DNA from: Ampullaceana balthica
Taxonomy: Eukaryota; Mollusca; Gastropoda; Lymnaeidae
DNA length: 64,000 bases
Direction: 5' to 3'
Assembly: GCA_944989445.1 (NCBI GenBank)
Contig: CALYLW010000057.1
Location: 2,395,984 to 2,459,983, forward strand
Part shown: positions 48,532-61,800 of the stretch, piece by piece
Position numbering within the stretch: position 1 is the first letter of the stretch
Layout of the letters: every line of letters starts with the position of its first letter
Notes under the pieces: model-generated
Databases searched by the model: none
Seen by the model: only the letters and a program-made list of their open reading frames with translations
Told to the model about the DNA's origin: nothing
Program-made: the position numbers and the translations under genes

Positions 48532-51031
48532 TATTAAATATTTAAGCTATAACACTTCCCAGTGACTCTAAAATTGAAATTTCTTATGAAATAAAATTGT
48601 GTGTGTCTTCTAACCTCGATTTTGATTTAACAATAACTCAATTATGTAGCCGAGGGGTACATTTAAAATAATTGAGAACTGTTAACTTTGAAACAGGAAG
48701 TAGACTAAAAATTATAAATAAAATCCAGAAAAAAATCAACTTGGCTCAACTAAAATCAACTAAGCAACCTGCACTATATACAACACCATGATCAATTAGC
48801 CACAGTAAACCCGATGATATTTTTGAATGGGGCTCTTTTTGTTCATGTGGATATGTGTGAATGAATCTGGAATTAAATATAAGTAAGTATCGCTTCAGAC
48901 TAGGGCGAGGTTGTTGGTTTGCTTGTTTTTCCCCCCCCCTTTTTTAAAGGCCGATAAAACTGATTTAAAAAATAAGTATATCTCCTGTTCAAGGAAAACA
49001 ATTTTGTTGTTGTTGCTATTCAAAGAAAGTTCATGTGGATAGGCTTGGGGGTTGATAGTGAGTACGGTTTCAGCTAAATGCCTCATTCGTGAGACAAGGC
49101 CAAACAAAAAAAAACAGTAACAAAAACTCGAATGAGTATTTAAACGCAATTTCCAACAAAGAATTTCCGTTTTTTTTTAATTCAAGGGAAATCATTCTAG
49201 ATTACATTAAAAGTCGAATCAAATAAGTAATTCTGAAACCAAAAACAATATGACGTCATATACCCTCACGCTACATCACACCTAGAATGTGTCAATATAA
49301 TGCGCACCACGCAACAATCTAACATAAACATTCACAAAGCGGGAAAACCCCATTAACTATCATTCTAGATTACTTTAATTCTAAAATTACGGGAGTCGAA
49401 CGATAAGAGATTATTCAAAAATTCCTTCTCCAACATTGTTCTAAATATTATTAGCTACCGTTTGACGTGTGTTTCAACCCGATAGATGTAATGGTTGGCG
49501 AGAAATTGACAGAATACTGATATTTTTTCGGGGTTTTTTGGATTTTACAATAAATCCAGTAAATTTTTTCTGTAAATTTTTTGGCCCGTGCACATCCTTG
49601 GGACCTCTTTAGCATATTTGCAAAAGACCCGAACCCTCTATCTAATCTGGTATGGTTCAGGAGGAGATGATCGAAAAGACTGGCCAGACATTTCGAATCT
49701 ATATGCGCAATTCCCATGGGAAATTGCGTTAAAAGGGAATGTTGTGGCTATTTGGGAGAACTCTAAGAATTATTTTAAAATCATTTTTTCTAAATATTTT
49801 TTAAAATTCATGCATTTTGCGATTTATTGATTCTGTTGCGTAACACGGAACTTCATTATTTCTTTTACAAGGGATCCCACAACAGGACAGCATATTTTCT
49901 CTTTGACGTCCTAAAGGATCTTCGACATCTGCAGCATCCATCGTAGATTTATTGGCGCCGCGCATGATCTTAAACTTTGGAGAGTCTCTGTGGATGCTAT
50001 TGAACTGTCGTCTTCCATGTCCTTGACCTCAAGTCACGACTCAAATCACTGGGTTGCGTGGTACACCAGCGCCACAAACTGACCACATCATTGTTGGTCG
50101 CCGTAAAAAAATTTGGCAGCCTCAGGAGTTGTGCCCCCCCCCAAAAGCTTTTCCCAAAATACTATTAATTACACCACACAGTAAGAGGGTATGTAATGTA
50201 GCCCCCCCCCCTTTTTTTTCCTCTCCCCCGAATCCATTGACGGGGAGTGAACAACGTTCGATAACTTTGTTTATATTCAAACTTGCTTAGTAACGGACTA
50301 GTTGCTTCCCTTCCCTTTTCATTTTAATTCACGCATACTAAGGTTAGTTAATTAATTTGGAGTCGGGGGAGGGGGGGGTGGAATAGGTGACTTCAAAGTT
50401 ATTGTGCGATAGCCTGCTGAGAGTAGTGGGGAAGGGGCCGTGGTGGACTGGAAAGCTACACTTGTAAAACACGTTTATCTTTCCCCTGCCTGAAGTCCAG
50501 AGGCCACTATTTAATCCGTGAACTCCGAAGTTTGGGTCACCAAACAACACGCAATATAAGTAAAGGAGGGGGGAGCGTCTAGTTTGTGGCCGTTGATGAG
50601 CGCCCCACGCTTTTACGTGCAGTGGATAGGTTCACGAATTTCACCTGAAATCATAGAAAAAAATTTATTTTATTTTTTTAGTGCACTTTCTATATGTAAA
50701 TAAAAGCGTGTCCTTTTAAAATAATAATTTTTTAAAATTATTTTATTTTCTACTTAAAAATTTTCTAATCGATATTTCGACCTTATTAATTCAATTTAAT
50801 TAGTTAAACTTCATTGCCAATACATGTAACTTAAATGTGATAGTGGACCTTAAGCGTGTCCTTTATATAAAAAAAGATTTTTTTATAAAAAAGTACTTAA
50901 TTTTAAAATGTGTGTGTGAGAAGGGGCATAATTGGTAAAGGGAATATTTGAATAATCAAAACTCCTGTTGCCCCTCTTTTATTATCATGTAAATTTAGAT
51001 TTAGTTTCGTATTAGGGCCTACTGGGCTGTT
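48532..51031. other. Longest unassigned stretch, no gene seen
   Basis: Frames at 48895-49149, 49451-49717, 49588-49830 and 50054-50290 have no recognisable domains, and those at 49451 and 49588 overlap on opposite strands. C- and G-runs occur at 48930, 50130, 50200 and 50365. Old, unbounded repeats are likely. Confidence 0.35.
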
Positions 51032-51270
51032 AAACACGGGGAATGTGGTCATCGAAGGCTGGGGTGAACTCCGGTGGCACGCACGTGGAAGTCAACAATA
51101 GCAGACGGATACAGATGCTATAAAGAGTTAAACTAAAAATGCATTAATTTAATTACGGTACATTCGATCGATCTGAAATTTTGATACAATTCAGCGTCAT
51201 CCAAGATCTATCTGTAGTAAAAGTTTGAGATCTCTAGGACCACCAGAAGTGGTTTAATTTTACGTTACAA
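51032..51270 (+). repeat. Partial copy of the 14-kb repeat family
   Basis: The stretch acggatacagatgctat, aactaaaaatgcattaat, acattcgatcgatctgaaat and agatctatctgtagtaa matches the first unit at 13980-14130, including its variant end. Confidence 0.65.
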
Positions 51271-51317
51271 GATTTGTCGCATATAACATATAAACAGTGT
51301 GACTTAAATAAAAGCGT

Positions 51318-51640
51318 ATCCATGGTTTATGTCTAGTCTTGCATTTTATTATAGTTTAAATGTTGATAGAGTGTTGGCAGAGGCGTCACTAGGGGATGCG
51401 GGTGGTGCAGTACTCACCGGGTGACACGGGACACCATTACGAGGGGTGATACCAAAGTGTAAAATTCTGTTCCCGTTCATTGGTACTGGCAGACTCGGAG
51501 AAGGTCTATGGGATAAATTATGAGGGGTGACACCATGAGCTATCACGAGAGTGACACCAACACGTGTGACGCCACTGGGTGTTGGTTTTCTTTGTTTCCT
51601 CAGGCAACCCATTCCGGACGGAAAGAACGAGAATGCAGTT
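51318..51640 (-). pseudogene. LINE 3' end, same family, split by a MITE
   Basis: On the minus strand the stretch ttctttccgtccgga-atgggttgcc matches the LINE C-terminus. After the MITE at 51378-51577 it continues with the piece encoding the end of the frame and agactagacataaacc of the 3' UTR. The GATAA tail is not clear here. Confidence 0.65.
51378..51577. mobile_element. MITE, CAGAGGCGTCACTA family, copy 3, inserted in a LINE 3' end
   Basis: Ends are CAGAGGCGTCACTAGG and GTGTGACGCCACTG. Flanks AGTGTTGG and GGTGTTGG match 7/8. The surrounding LINE sequence is continuous across the insertion when compared with 8880-9000. Confidence 0.75.
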
Positions 51641-52163
51641 ATGCAGCTGGCAAACTTAAAGAATCAGTTGAAGGAACCAGGTAAATCAGTATTCCGTTCC
51701 CATACTTCTTCAGCATCTTGGTTTTTCAGATCAGTAGCACTTTACATCCAAATTGTAATTTTGAAGAAGAAAAGTTCAATTAATTTATGATAATTCCGTC
51801 TTTTTCCCCCACTTACTGTCTTCCTCGGTTTTCACTGAATTTAGCAAAAAGTTCAACTTTTACAAATCTTTTCATTTTTATATTTTAATTCACGACAAGC
51901 TATTTCCCACACAAACAAAGTACCATCAACAACATCCCCCCCCCCAACTTGCTCACCTCTCGCTACGTCACTGGCCATTTCCCAGGCGGCATAGTTGTTA
52001 TGAGGGACACAGTTTTCTGAAACGTACGCAGCTTCGTACCCTGGTGCCATTAAAAAAGTACTCCATTTTCAATGTTCCTTCAACAAATCTGTTAAAGGAT
52101 ATAAAACCTGTTTAAAATTCATTTAAAGAGGAACAAACAAACAGTGGCAGAGACGCATTTAAT

Positions 52164-52698
52164 CAGTGCTTTTTAATATTAAAAAATTCTTTTAAAAAAT
52201 AATAAAATGAAAAATAAAAGAAGGGACCGGAACGCATGAAAAAGGGTACCAGAACGCAACCTGAAAAGGCAGTAAAACCAAATATTCTAGGCTAGGGGTC
52301 GGGAAACCATGGCTCGCGAACCAGATGTGGCTCTATTGATGGCTGCATCTGGCTCTCAGACAAATGTTCGATTATTTTTTAAAAAAGTTTATTCACACTC
52401 CTTTGATCTACATATAAATTGCATATAAAATAACATATAAAGAATTCAGAGTCGTATTTATTGTAATTTTAGTGTTGACATTACGCAACATGTACACATT
52501 TACTTGAATTTTTAATTTTAAACAAAATGTATGGCCACTATGGCTCTCACAGAATTACTTTTCAAAATATGTGGTGTTTATGATTATGGCCTCAAACAAA
52601 AAGTTTCCCGACCCCTTTTCTAGGCAGTAAATTCAGTTAAAATATGGGGAAAGGTGCCAAAACGCCGTTTTGGTGCTTTACGCCAGAAAAAAGCACTG
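52164..52698. mobile_element. hAT-type MITE (CAGTGCTTTTT ends), split by a second MITE
   Basis: Ends are CAGTGCTTTTT and AAAAAGCACTG. Flanking 8-mers are CATTTAAT (52156-52163) and CATTTAAG (52699-52706), a 7/8 target duplication. Another MITE (52293-52617) is nested inside, so net length is about 200 bp. The internal CGGAACGC/GCCAAAACGCC motifs and the ends relate it to the element at 60934-61135. It ends 126 bp upstream of the cornichon start codon. Confidence 0.75.
52293..52617 (-). mobile_element. hAT MITE, internal-deletion derivative of the 5124-7926 element
   Basis: Ends are TAGGGGTCGGGAAACC and AGTTTCCCGACCCCTT. The flanking 8-bp duplication TTCTAGGC is exact (52285-52292 and 52618-52625) and fits the hAT target preference around CTAG. 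Read in reverse complement, about 165 bp match the left end of the 5124-7926 transposon (gagagccata, ttcaagtaaatgtgt, caacactaaaa) and then about 100 bp match its right end (gatcaaaggagt, gagccagatgcagcc). Confidence 0.88.
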
Positions 52699-52824
52699 CA
52701 TTTAAGTAAGAATAACTCATAAATTAATCATCAGCCATTCAGGGTTATTTTCTGGTAAAATGGTTTCTTGTTTATTTAAATTTAAACTTTTATCTCGGTA
52801 GTAGGAGTAACCAAAGCAAATACA

Positions 52825-55800
52825 ATGGCGTTTACATTTGCTGCGTTTTGCTACATTCTTGCTTTAATTTTGACTGCTGTTTTGATTTTTTTTGTAATAT
52901 TTCACGTAAGTTAGGAGTATATGTGTTGTTTAGTAAGGGTAGAAGAAATATTAAGTAGCGCCCAAAATCCTTGAGCATTGAATTTATTGACAGTCAACTC
53001 AATTTACTTTAGACTGAAGTTTAAGTTTAAGCCATCGACTGAAATTGAAGAGTGCAGTAGGAGCACCTACTACTTCTTTATAGTTTAGAGGATAAGAACA
53101 TTTTTTGTATGCATATTTAAGTTTTATTTATTCTTGAATATTTTGCATAGTATTCATATTTGGTAATCCTGCAGATTTTACACATATATTATAATTTATT
53201 ATTTCACAGCGAAATTTAATTTTCTCATGAGAACTTACATTTTTAATTTATTAAATGCATTATTATATGTCGTATTTCAGCTATTACAGCGTTAATTTGT
53301 GAGTCTTTTTAATTTCAAATGCATTTTTTCGGCTCTATATAATACATAATGTGGTCACGATACGTCCATTTTGTTTACCTAGCGAACTGCTGCCAGATGT
53401 TTTTTTTACCTGGCTCGTCCCATGCTAAAATAAATTTACTGACTGAAGATATTTTTTAAAAAGTATTATTCATCTATTTTAATATTCTTAGAAGATAAAT
53501 AAATATTTTAAAGACAAATTCTTTTTTTTATTTCGTTACTAGATGTTTGATTCTTATTTTCTTTGTTTGTAAGTGATGCATTTCCATTTGGCATCTTATC
53601 GGACAATCCGGCATGTAGTTTGATAACATCAGACTATTTACTGTTGAGAGCCGAAAAAATGGCTTAGAAATTAGAAAGACTTACAAATTAGCGCTGTAAT
53701 AGCTGAAATACAACATATAATTATGCATTTAATAAATTAAAAACGAAAGTTCTCAAGAGAAAATTAAATTTCGCTGTGAGATAATAAATTATAATATACG
53801 TGTAAAATCTGCAGGATTACCCATATTTTAATAGATTGTGTCTTTGTTTCCACCCTTATATTTTATTCCTTTTTTCAGACATGTAGTAGCATGCCATTCA
53901 AATTCATTCTCATTCATTCACCATCCAGACCATTGCAATTGTCCTTCAACTCATTAACATCTAATTACAACTGTCAAAATATCAATTTAAATTAGGTCTA
54001 AAGAGTGAAAGACCCTATTCTTTTCTGCATTATTTTTATGACATTGCAAGTCCCTAATAAACTTACCAGGATTATACTATACATTGACATACAACAATGA
54101 TACGATGACAATTAAATTTAACAATGACAATGGCTAGCTCTAAAACTTCTAAAAGCTAGATAACAATACAAAGTAAAAAGAGAATATTAAAGTGAATTCC
54201 ATATACACCAGGGAGACTCATTATAAGAGTATCTTATTAACTTTTCAACATTAAATACGTAAATTACCTGGCCCATGCAGGTGATGTAGCTCTACTTGGT
54301 AGAATCTGCAATGAAGGCCCTCCATGATGCATTGGTTTCAGCTTACATGTAGGGGTAAATGAGGCAAAGACAAAATATATGATGATCTCACAACAAAGCA
54401 TACATACTGGTAGCAACATCCAAATAACCAAACATTTGAAAGGGTGACTTATTTCAAATAACCGAGAGCTACCATAAATGAGAACAATAAAATAATTGCA
54501 TAGGGATAGGGGCTGATTATCGCTATTCGGACCATGATGGCGGCTCGAGTTGGTGACGTCATTTCGACGCTACAGGCTTCTATTCTAGAGTTGCTTCCCT
54601 TGATTTTTTGTTGTTTCGCCAATTTTTTAATTAACTCCCTTTATGAATGAAACTGATGATTTTGTGTTCATATGCCTATCATGTCACAAATGGAGCTGAA
54701 GGGGTGGGGTTTGGGGAGGGTTCTCTCTCACTAAATTAATTTTTAATAAAAGAAAAAGAAAGGGGGAGAGGGTAAAGGGGGGGGGGTCTCCCCTCCCCTT
54801 TTACATTCCAAAAATATAAAAATGTGGAACTATATGCTATGCGCATTTTTAAAAGGACTGATGCAGAATCGCCTGTGAAAATAAAAATTTATTTCTCCAA
54901 AAATTCCAGTTGCAGTAGCATCACAGTAGAAAGTTTTGTAAATTTTTGCGTAAAATTGTTCTAAAAGGAAGATGGATTTTGCAAAATTGAAGGTATTAGG
55001 GTTTGGGTTAGGTTTATCTATATTTCTATATAGAATTTTAGGGTTAGGTTTAGCTATATAATTTTTAAAAGTTACTAAAAGAGTATATTATATTATTGTG
55101 ATTCAGACACATCAACTGTGAGTACCTTTTCTTTCCTTCATCTTTTGCACATTTTTTATGTTTTCCATAATCGGAAGGTTGCTTAAATAGCCTAAAATTT
55201 AAGAATCTTCACCCCCATCCCCCTAACTAAATCAAATTATTCTCACTTTCCTAAAAAGCCACAAATTTGGGGAATCCCCTTCCACCCAACCCCCTAAATT
55301 TCCATGTTTTGCACTATTTTCCAGCAGGCTCTTTGTCACATGTCATAGCAACAAATATGGCTGCTGGAAATGACCCTATTTTGGCCCGGTCAGAATAACA
55401 ATAGTTTACCGGCATGGGTATAAAAAGGGATAGCAAGAGGCAATGAGTATGATTTCACTCCACAAAAGGAGAACCAATAACAAAATATAACTCAATCAAA
55501 TGATCATTTGTAATTTATTCAAGTGAGACTTGGTCCATTAATAGAAAAGCAGAAAATATCCTCAATCATTGGAAGAGAAAAATAAAATGAGAAATTTTGT
55601 CTTATGTTAGAAAATAATGATTTGAGCAGCTGCATAAACTATAGTGTGGACGATTTTGAAAGAAAGGGAGACTGTGATGGGCGGGTCACTTAGAAAGAAT
55701 TTCGACTAAGAGCCAGAAAGCTAACCAAGAATTAGATGGATGGATGAAATGGAGACTGACTCACAGTTGCTAAGGGTCTGAGCAAGGAGGGGATAAGTCA

Positions 55801-58800
55801 TAGATCTGTCATATGGAAAGAATGAGATTGAGCAGTCCAGGGCCACTACATGGATAGTGGCATCACAGGTGATGATGATGATGACTGAGATTGTCCAATC
55901 AAGCTGCACTAGATTAGAAAATAGACAGCTACTAGGTTCTTATTCTATAACACAGGATTTAGTTCATAGAATTGTTAAAACTCTTGTGCCATTTAAAAGT
56001 GCAAGGCTAGACATACACTATGCATTAGTGTAGTACGCAATAATCATCTGTATAGCAATCGTAGAAGGAGCGTCTGTAATATATAAGATAAGATAATGGG
56101 GAAATTGTTTTCAGACCTTACCAATTCTTGTCAAATTTCTCATATTTAAGATTTTATTCTCAGTTTCATCCTAGATAATAGATACATGTAATACATTTTT
56201 TTTACACACCATTTAAACATTTTTTAAAACATGTGCTAACAAAATCCTTTAATAAACAAAAACAAAAAGTACATTTCATTTCAAGACATTAATAAATAAT
56301 CAATGATATTTCAAATCCTTACAGATTATTGCCTTTGATGAACTAAAAACTGACTACAAAAATCCAATAGACCAATGTAACAGCTTGAATCCTGTAAGTT
56401 CCTAACATTTCAACCTGTGGTAACTTAAACATTTTTTTTTAGATATGCAAAAAGATGTCTAATTTACATGTATTACTGTTTTATTATATTATAATCTATA
56501 TCTATCTTTATGTGGCATCCATCCGTTCTCAAGTGGTGAAGGCGTTGTCCCCTTCTCCCCTGACCTTTCTCCTGGCCTGTATTTTCTTCGCTCCTAGCTG
56601 TTAGGTTGGCTTCTGCGCTTATGTACCCCCTCATACCTTAGACCAGGGGTCTCCAAACTACGGCCCGTGGGCCAGATGCGGCCCGCGAGGCCCTCTCATC
56701 CGGCCCCTGGAGACCTTTTAATCTAAAAAAAAAGATACTATTTTTACCTGTAGTTTACCACAAAACTGTGTGTAGTCGGCCCCCAAACTAATGTTTGGCA
56801 GTTAATGCAGCCCTCCGTCAGAAAAGTTTAGAGATCCCTGCCTTAGAAGGCTAGAAGGAGTGTTCATCAGCAAGGCCCTCCCACATTTTGTGGTAAATTT
56901 TCACCACTGTCAGGTCTTTTTTACAGACGTCTTGTAATGCATGCAAGGGAGGCCTCTTTTTCTACATCCAGTTGCCAGCTCTTCATACAGCTGGTTCTCT
57001 TGGGGTACGCTCCGAACCCACCGCAGAATTATAATCAACGTTTACAATTCATAGCCATTGTCAGATTGTCATGATTTTAATTGAAATGAATGATGCAGGT
57101 TACAAACGTTTCGGGTTATAAACTGAGCTCCAGAATGAATTTAGTTCCTAACCGAGGTGAGACTGTATTTATAATGATTTTACCCAGTAATATTCAAGTT
57201 GATGTAGACACTTGGGTATGGTCCTTGTTTCTGCAGAACCAGTTTTGTTTTTTAAGGGCACCAAATCTTTAGTTAACCAGAGATAAAATATGCCACTGTA
57301 TCATATTCACTAATCTAAACCCAAATACTTTAAATTAACCCTTTTGGTGTTTGTTTTCTTTCCACCAGCTGGTAATACCAGAGTATGGCATTCACATTCT
57401 CTTCACATTACTCTTCTTATTTGCGGCACAGTTTGGCACTGTAATATTTAATTTACCACTTATGGTGTACCACATAAGAAGGTAAGTTATTCAAATTCAT
57501 CTATATCTTTTAAATGATTTTTTTAACACATGTATGGTTTGATAACAAAGTATGTAATGTATTAGAAATAAATGTGATTAGTCAAATCAAAATTGAAATA
57601 TTTATTTTTGTCAACATACTTTTTAAATCAAAAGATTTTCATGAGAGACAGCATTAACGTCAGTTAAGGTAAATTAATACTGCAACAAGGGTTAACCGAC
57701 AAAACGGCCCTGACAAATGGGCTCCGACATAACGGCCTTGGACTAATTATCTAATAGATGGACTTGTCAAAAATACAATAAAATATTATATTAGTATTTT
57801 TACTCACCGATTCAGTGTCAGGTTTAGTTCACAAGAAACAATAATAATGAAATTGCACAAAGAATTTAATAACAGTTACTCGATATCGTACCAAGTCACA
57901 GTTGTTTGTTGACAAGAAATAATATACAGTTACTTAACTCGAGCCCTGGTTAACTCGCCAGCTCTATTAAGTCGACGTTTTTTTTGGAACCGCCAAATTC
58001 TCTCTTTGTCTTTGCATTTTTTCAGCGGTTAATTCGATTTTTTAAAGTCGCCAAGCCCTAATATTTCGAGCTCAAAAGAGTGCCAAATTTGCAACTTAAC
58101 GTCGGTTAGCTCGATCCCCGTCTGTTCGCCTAGCAATGCACTTTGGCATTTTTAGTTCAAAACAGTGTTGACATCTCGCTTTCCTCGAGACTTCCGGCTA
58201 TTGTGTGATTCTACGAGATTTCAATAAAAATTACTGTATGTATTTACTTTCAATTTTATTCCGTGTGTAAATTAGAATGTATTCACCAGAGGTACTCGAA
58301 AATCGGCGTTAGTGGTCTTTAATCCGTCATTATTTCGCTGAGCATGTAATATTATTATTAAACTTAATTCATTTTCTGATGCATTAATCATTTTATTTTT
58401 TAAGATAACGAATATCTTTAGAAAATAAAATAAAGGTTTGTATCGAGAATTGACAGTGGTTTTTATATAATTAAATAAAAAATTATTATTATTCTTTTAA
58501 AAGTTTGTTGTTGCTTTGTTACCAGTAAGATACGTGACTGTGACTAACATGCGCGTGACGCTGAAATAAAATCATTTGCTTAATATTCTAGTAGAGATAC
58601 AATATACACGTCATCACTGTTGTAGGTCGAATCTGATAAGGTCAAGGCGGTATTTGTTACTATTTATATTACAAGTTACACGTATCATTTGATTGACGGA
58701 GGAAATTCGAGTGCGGTCTCATATTGACAGATATCCTGCACGTCAAAAGCATTAAACTTAAAATTACCATATTGATATGTTTATTTATTTTTTTTTATTC

Positions 58801-61800
58801 GCCGATTCGACAGGCATTGCAAACACGCGCCATGAGGCGAGGTGAAAAATTTGACCTTTAACGCATGCACAGACAATTATAAACTGGTAACTTTTATTTT
58901 TTTATTAAATTGAATCGAAACAAGACCACAGAGACGTAATCAAAGTCATTTTACTTTTACTTCGGCAATATATATATATATATGTATATATAAATTCCCG
59001 ACTAGTCATAACTTTTCCCGACTATTTCCCGACTTTCAAGACCGGGAAAATTATTTTAAGAGAATTCCCGACTGAGTGGGAACCCTGGGTTATATTTAAA
59101 TTGATTGCAGTCTCACCCCCATTACGTTATTACGGTTATATTTAAACGGTCCTTAAAAATGAACTGTCTTAACCTTAGGAAAGAGTGAAGAAATATTAGG
59201 GTCCCGATATTCCGATACGATTCCGATTAAATCATTAATCGTCCCATCACTAATTAACGCACTTCATGTTTATAATTATAAAGAAATTTCAAGCGCATTT
59301 TAATATTTTGCCGCCATATTAGTTTTCGTTTAAGTCGGTGATCGGTTATCTCGGCGCCATTTTTCATACCCCGAGGCCGTCGACTTAATCGGGCCCCACT
59401 GTAATAACATCACAAGAAATAATTTTACCACTTTTTTAAGGGTGAAAAAGTTAGCAAAATCTCAAAATGCTAAAAAAAAATTAAGTTTTTTTTGTTACAA
59501 AATGTTAACAATTTGCCTGGGCCGTTTTGACGGGTCACGGCAACAAGATATGGTAGGATTTGAGAAAAAATAAAAAAGAATTAGGCTGGATTTCATTAAT
59601 CAACAGACATTGCAATGCAATAAATAAAACATGAAGTTCAAATAAAAATATTAACTTCTCCTTTCTAATCGAGCTACGTAAACTTTATTGAGAGCCATCT
59701 GAGCCTAAACACATATTATTGCAATACTTAATTTTTTTATCCACTTAGAACCATATGGGTAGGGGTCTACCGATATGAATTTTTGCCGATATTGCCAATA
59801 CCGATATCACCGAATTTTTTTTGCTGATATGAGTATATGTTAGGACAAAAACCAGTGGTCATATTTGATGACATCATTCTTAAATTTATGACTTGTAATT
59901 ATTTATATTTTATATGTTAGGTTACTGGTCTAATTAAGGCAAAATTAAATAAACAAATTGTACAACTTCATTTGATTTATAAGTGTGTGTGTCGATTACA
60001 GTCTTCTGTATTTTGTGTTCATTCTTCAATGTTACTTCGCTTGCTGTTTCTTTCTTTTCCATGTAAACAAAGCAGGAATATGGATTGGAGATTTTTGTTT
60101 TCCATAAAATAACTGAATACCGTAATAATCGGGATAAAATAACACATCAAATTTTTTTTATTAATAATAACAAAAACAATCATAGTATAGATTTAGATTA
60201 ATTAATTTTTTTTACAACCTACTTTAAATCAAACAATATCATAGAACATGGCACGCTGTATCATGGCATATTAATACTAGGACTCTTTTGGTTCTTTCAA
60301 TACCTGTTTTGGGATCAATATATTTATTTGTTGAGATATTTATAAATCTAAATGACAAATTTTTTTCAGAAATTTTTATTGTCAAAACATAACTTATTAT
60401 GACATATTGGTGACGTCAAAAATCAGGACCTATACATGCTACCTATATTGCCGATATCCTGGTATCAGTCGGATATATCGGTAGATCCCTACATTTTGGT
60501 ATATACTGTATAACTTGTTTTGATTTATTCTTTGGTGTCAAGTAAGGATTAAAACAATGTGGAGTGGGGAGAAAATGCTAACACTAATACTTTAAAGCAA
60601 AGTAGTGAAAATAATTTTTGTTTTAATATTTAGATTCTGGAAAGTAACAATCTTTCTATGGGGAGAGTAAAACCCTTTTTTAAAAATTGTGAATTGGCCT
60701 TATTCATTGTCTCCCTGCTTTTTGTCATAGTCCTGTAACCATTGTCATCTCACATCAAGCTGTCACACAATGTGACAGTATCGTCAAAGTTTTGTGTCAC
60801 TGTTAGTTGTAATTATGGCGTCTGTCTGTCCTCAAGGGATGATGTGGCGTTGGCTCCTTCTCCTCAGGCGCCTATCACTCAGGATTGAGTGTATACTCAA
60901 CATAAGGCTTCTCCTGAGTTGTAATTTTGTAACCAGTACTTTTTTGTCCCGTTACGCACCGGTACGGCGTACCGGCACCGTTTTCAATGTGGGAAAAAAT
61001 TATTAATTTGTTAAAATTGACATTTAGTATCTTTGCAGTTGTGATTTAGCTTGCATCGAGGTGCGAACTGGTAGTTAAAAGTTAGGCAATCCATCACTGA
61101 GTACCGGCACCTATTTTTTGACGAAAAAAGCACTGGTTGTAACCATTGTTATTTGACATCAATCTATCACACAATGTGACATTATCATTAAAGTTTTATG
61201 TACACTATGTTTTGTTATTAAATGCCTTAATTTATTACCCAGGTACCTGAACCGCCCTGTGATGAGTGGCCTGGGATTGTATGACCCGACCTCTATCATG
61301 AATGCGGATGAGCTGGGCCGGGCTCAGAAAGAAGGCTGGGTCAAGCTTGGTTTCTACTTGATTTCTTTCTTCTATTATTTATACAGGTGAGCAACAATTA
61401 CTTTTATAAATAATAACATCCCCCACCATGAAGGGGCCCGGGATAATGGAAGGATCTCCCAGACACGCCCAGTCTTTCATACTTTCAATATTTTTTTTTA
61501 TCAAAGGCAATCTGGGTGTTTTCCTTTTCCAATTTCAGATGTTCTTAAGGGCTCATATATTTGCAAAATATTTTTAATGTTTAGCTGTTACAAAAAATGT
61601 GAATTGAAATTGAAAGCATTCTAAATAAATCGTTTCCATTTATCAACAAATATAAACAGTGAGAACTTGGGCTTTTACTTTGACTGTTGTTTTTCTCGAG
61701 TTCTCTACTATACTTTACGACTTGAATGATTTAAGTTAAAAGATAGAAACTTGAATTTAGTGACTTTTGGTATTTTTGTTTTTATGTTTCCTTACTTTTC

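Noticed and set aside
52785..52824. A splice acceptor (tttatctcggtag) just before the cornichon ATG, implying a non-coding first exon
   Set aside because: The motif is plausible, but no upstream exon or donor can be identified from sequence alone.
54998..55060. Telomere-like TTAGGG/GGTTAGG fragments
   Set aside because: They are only scattered single motifs, not an array, in AT-rich intron sequence.
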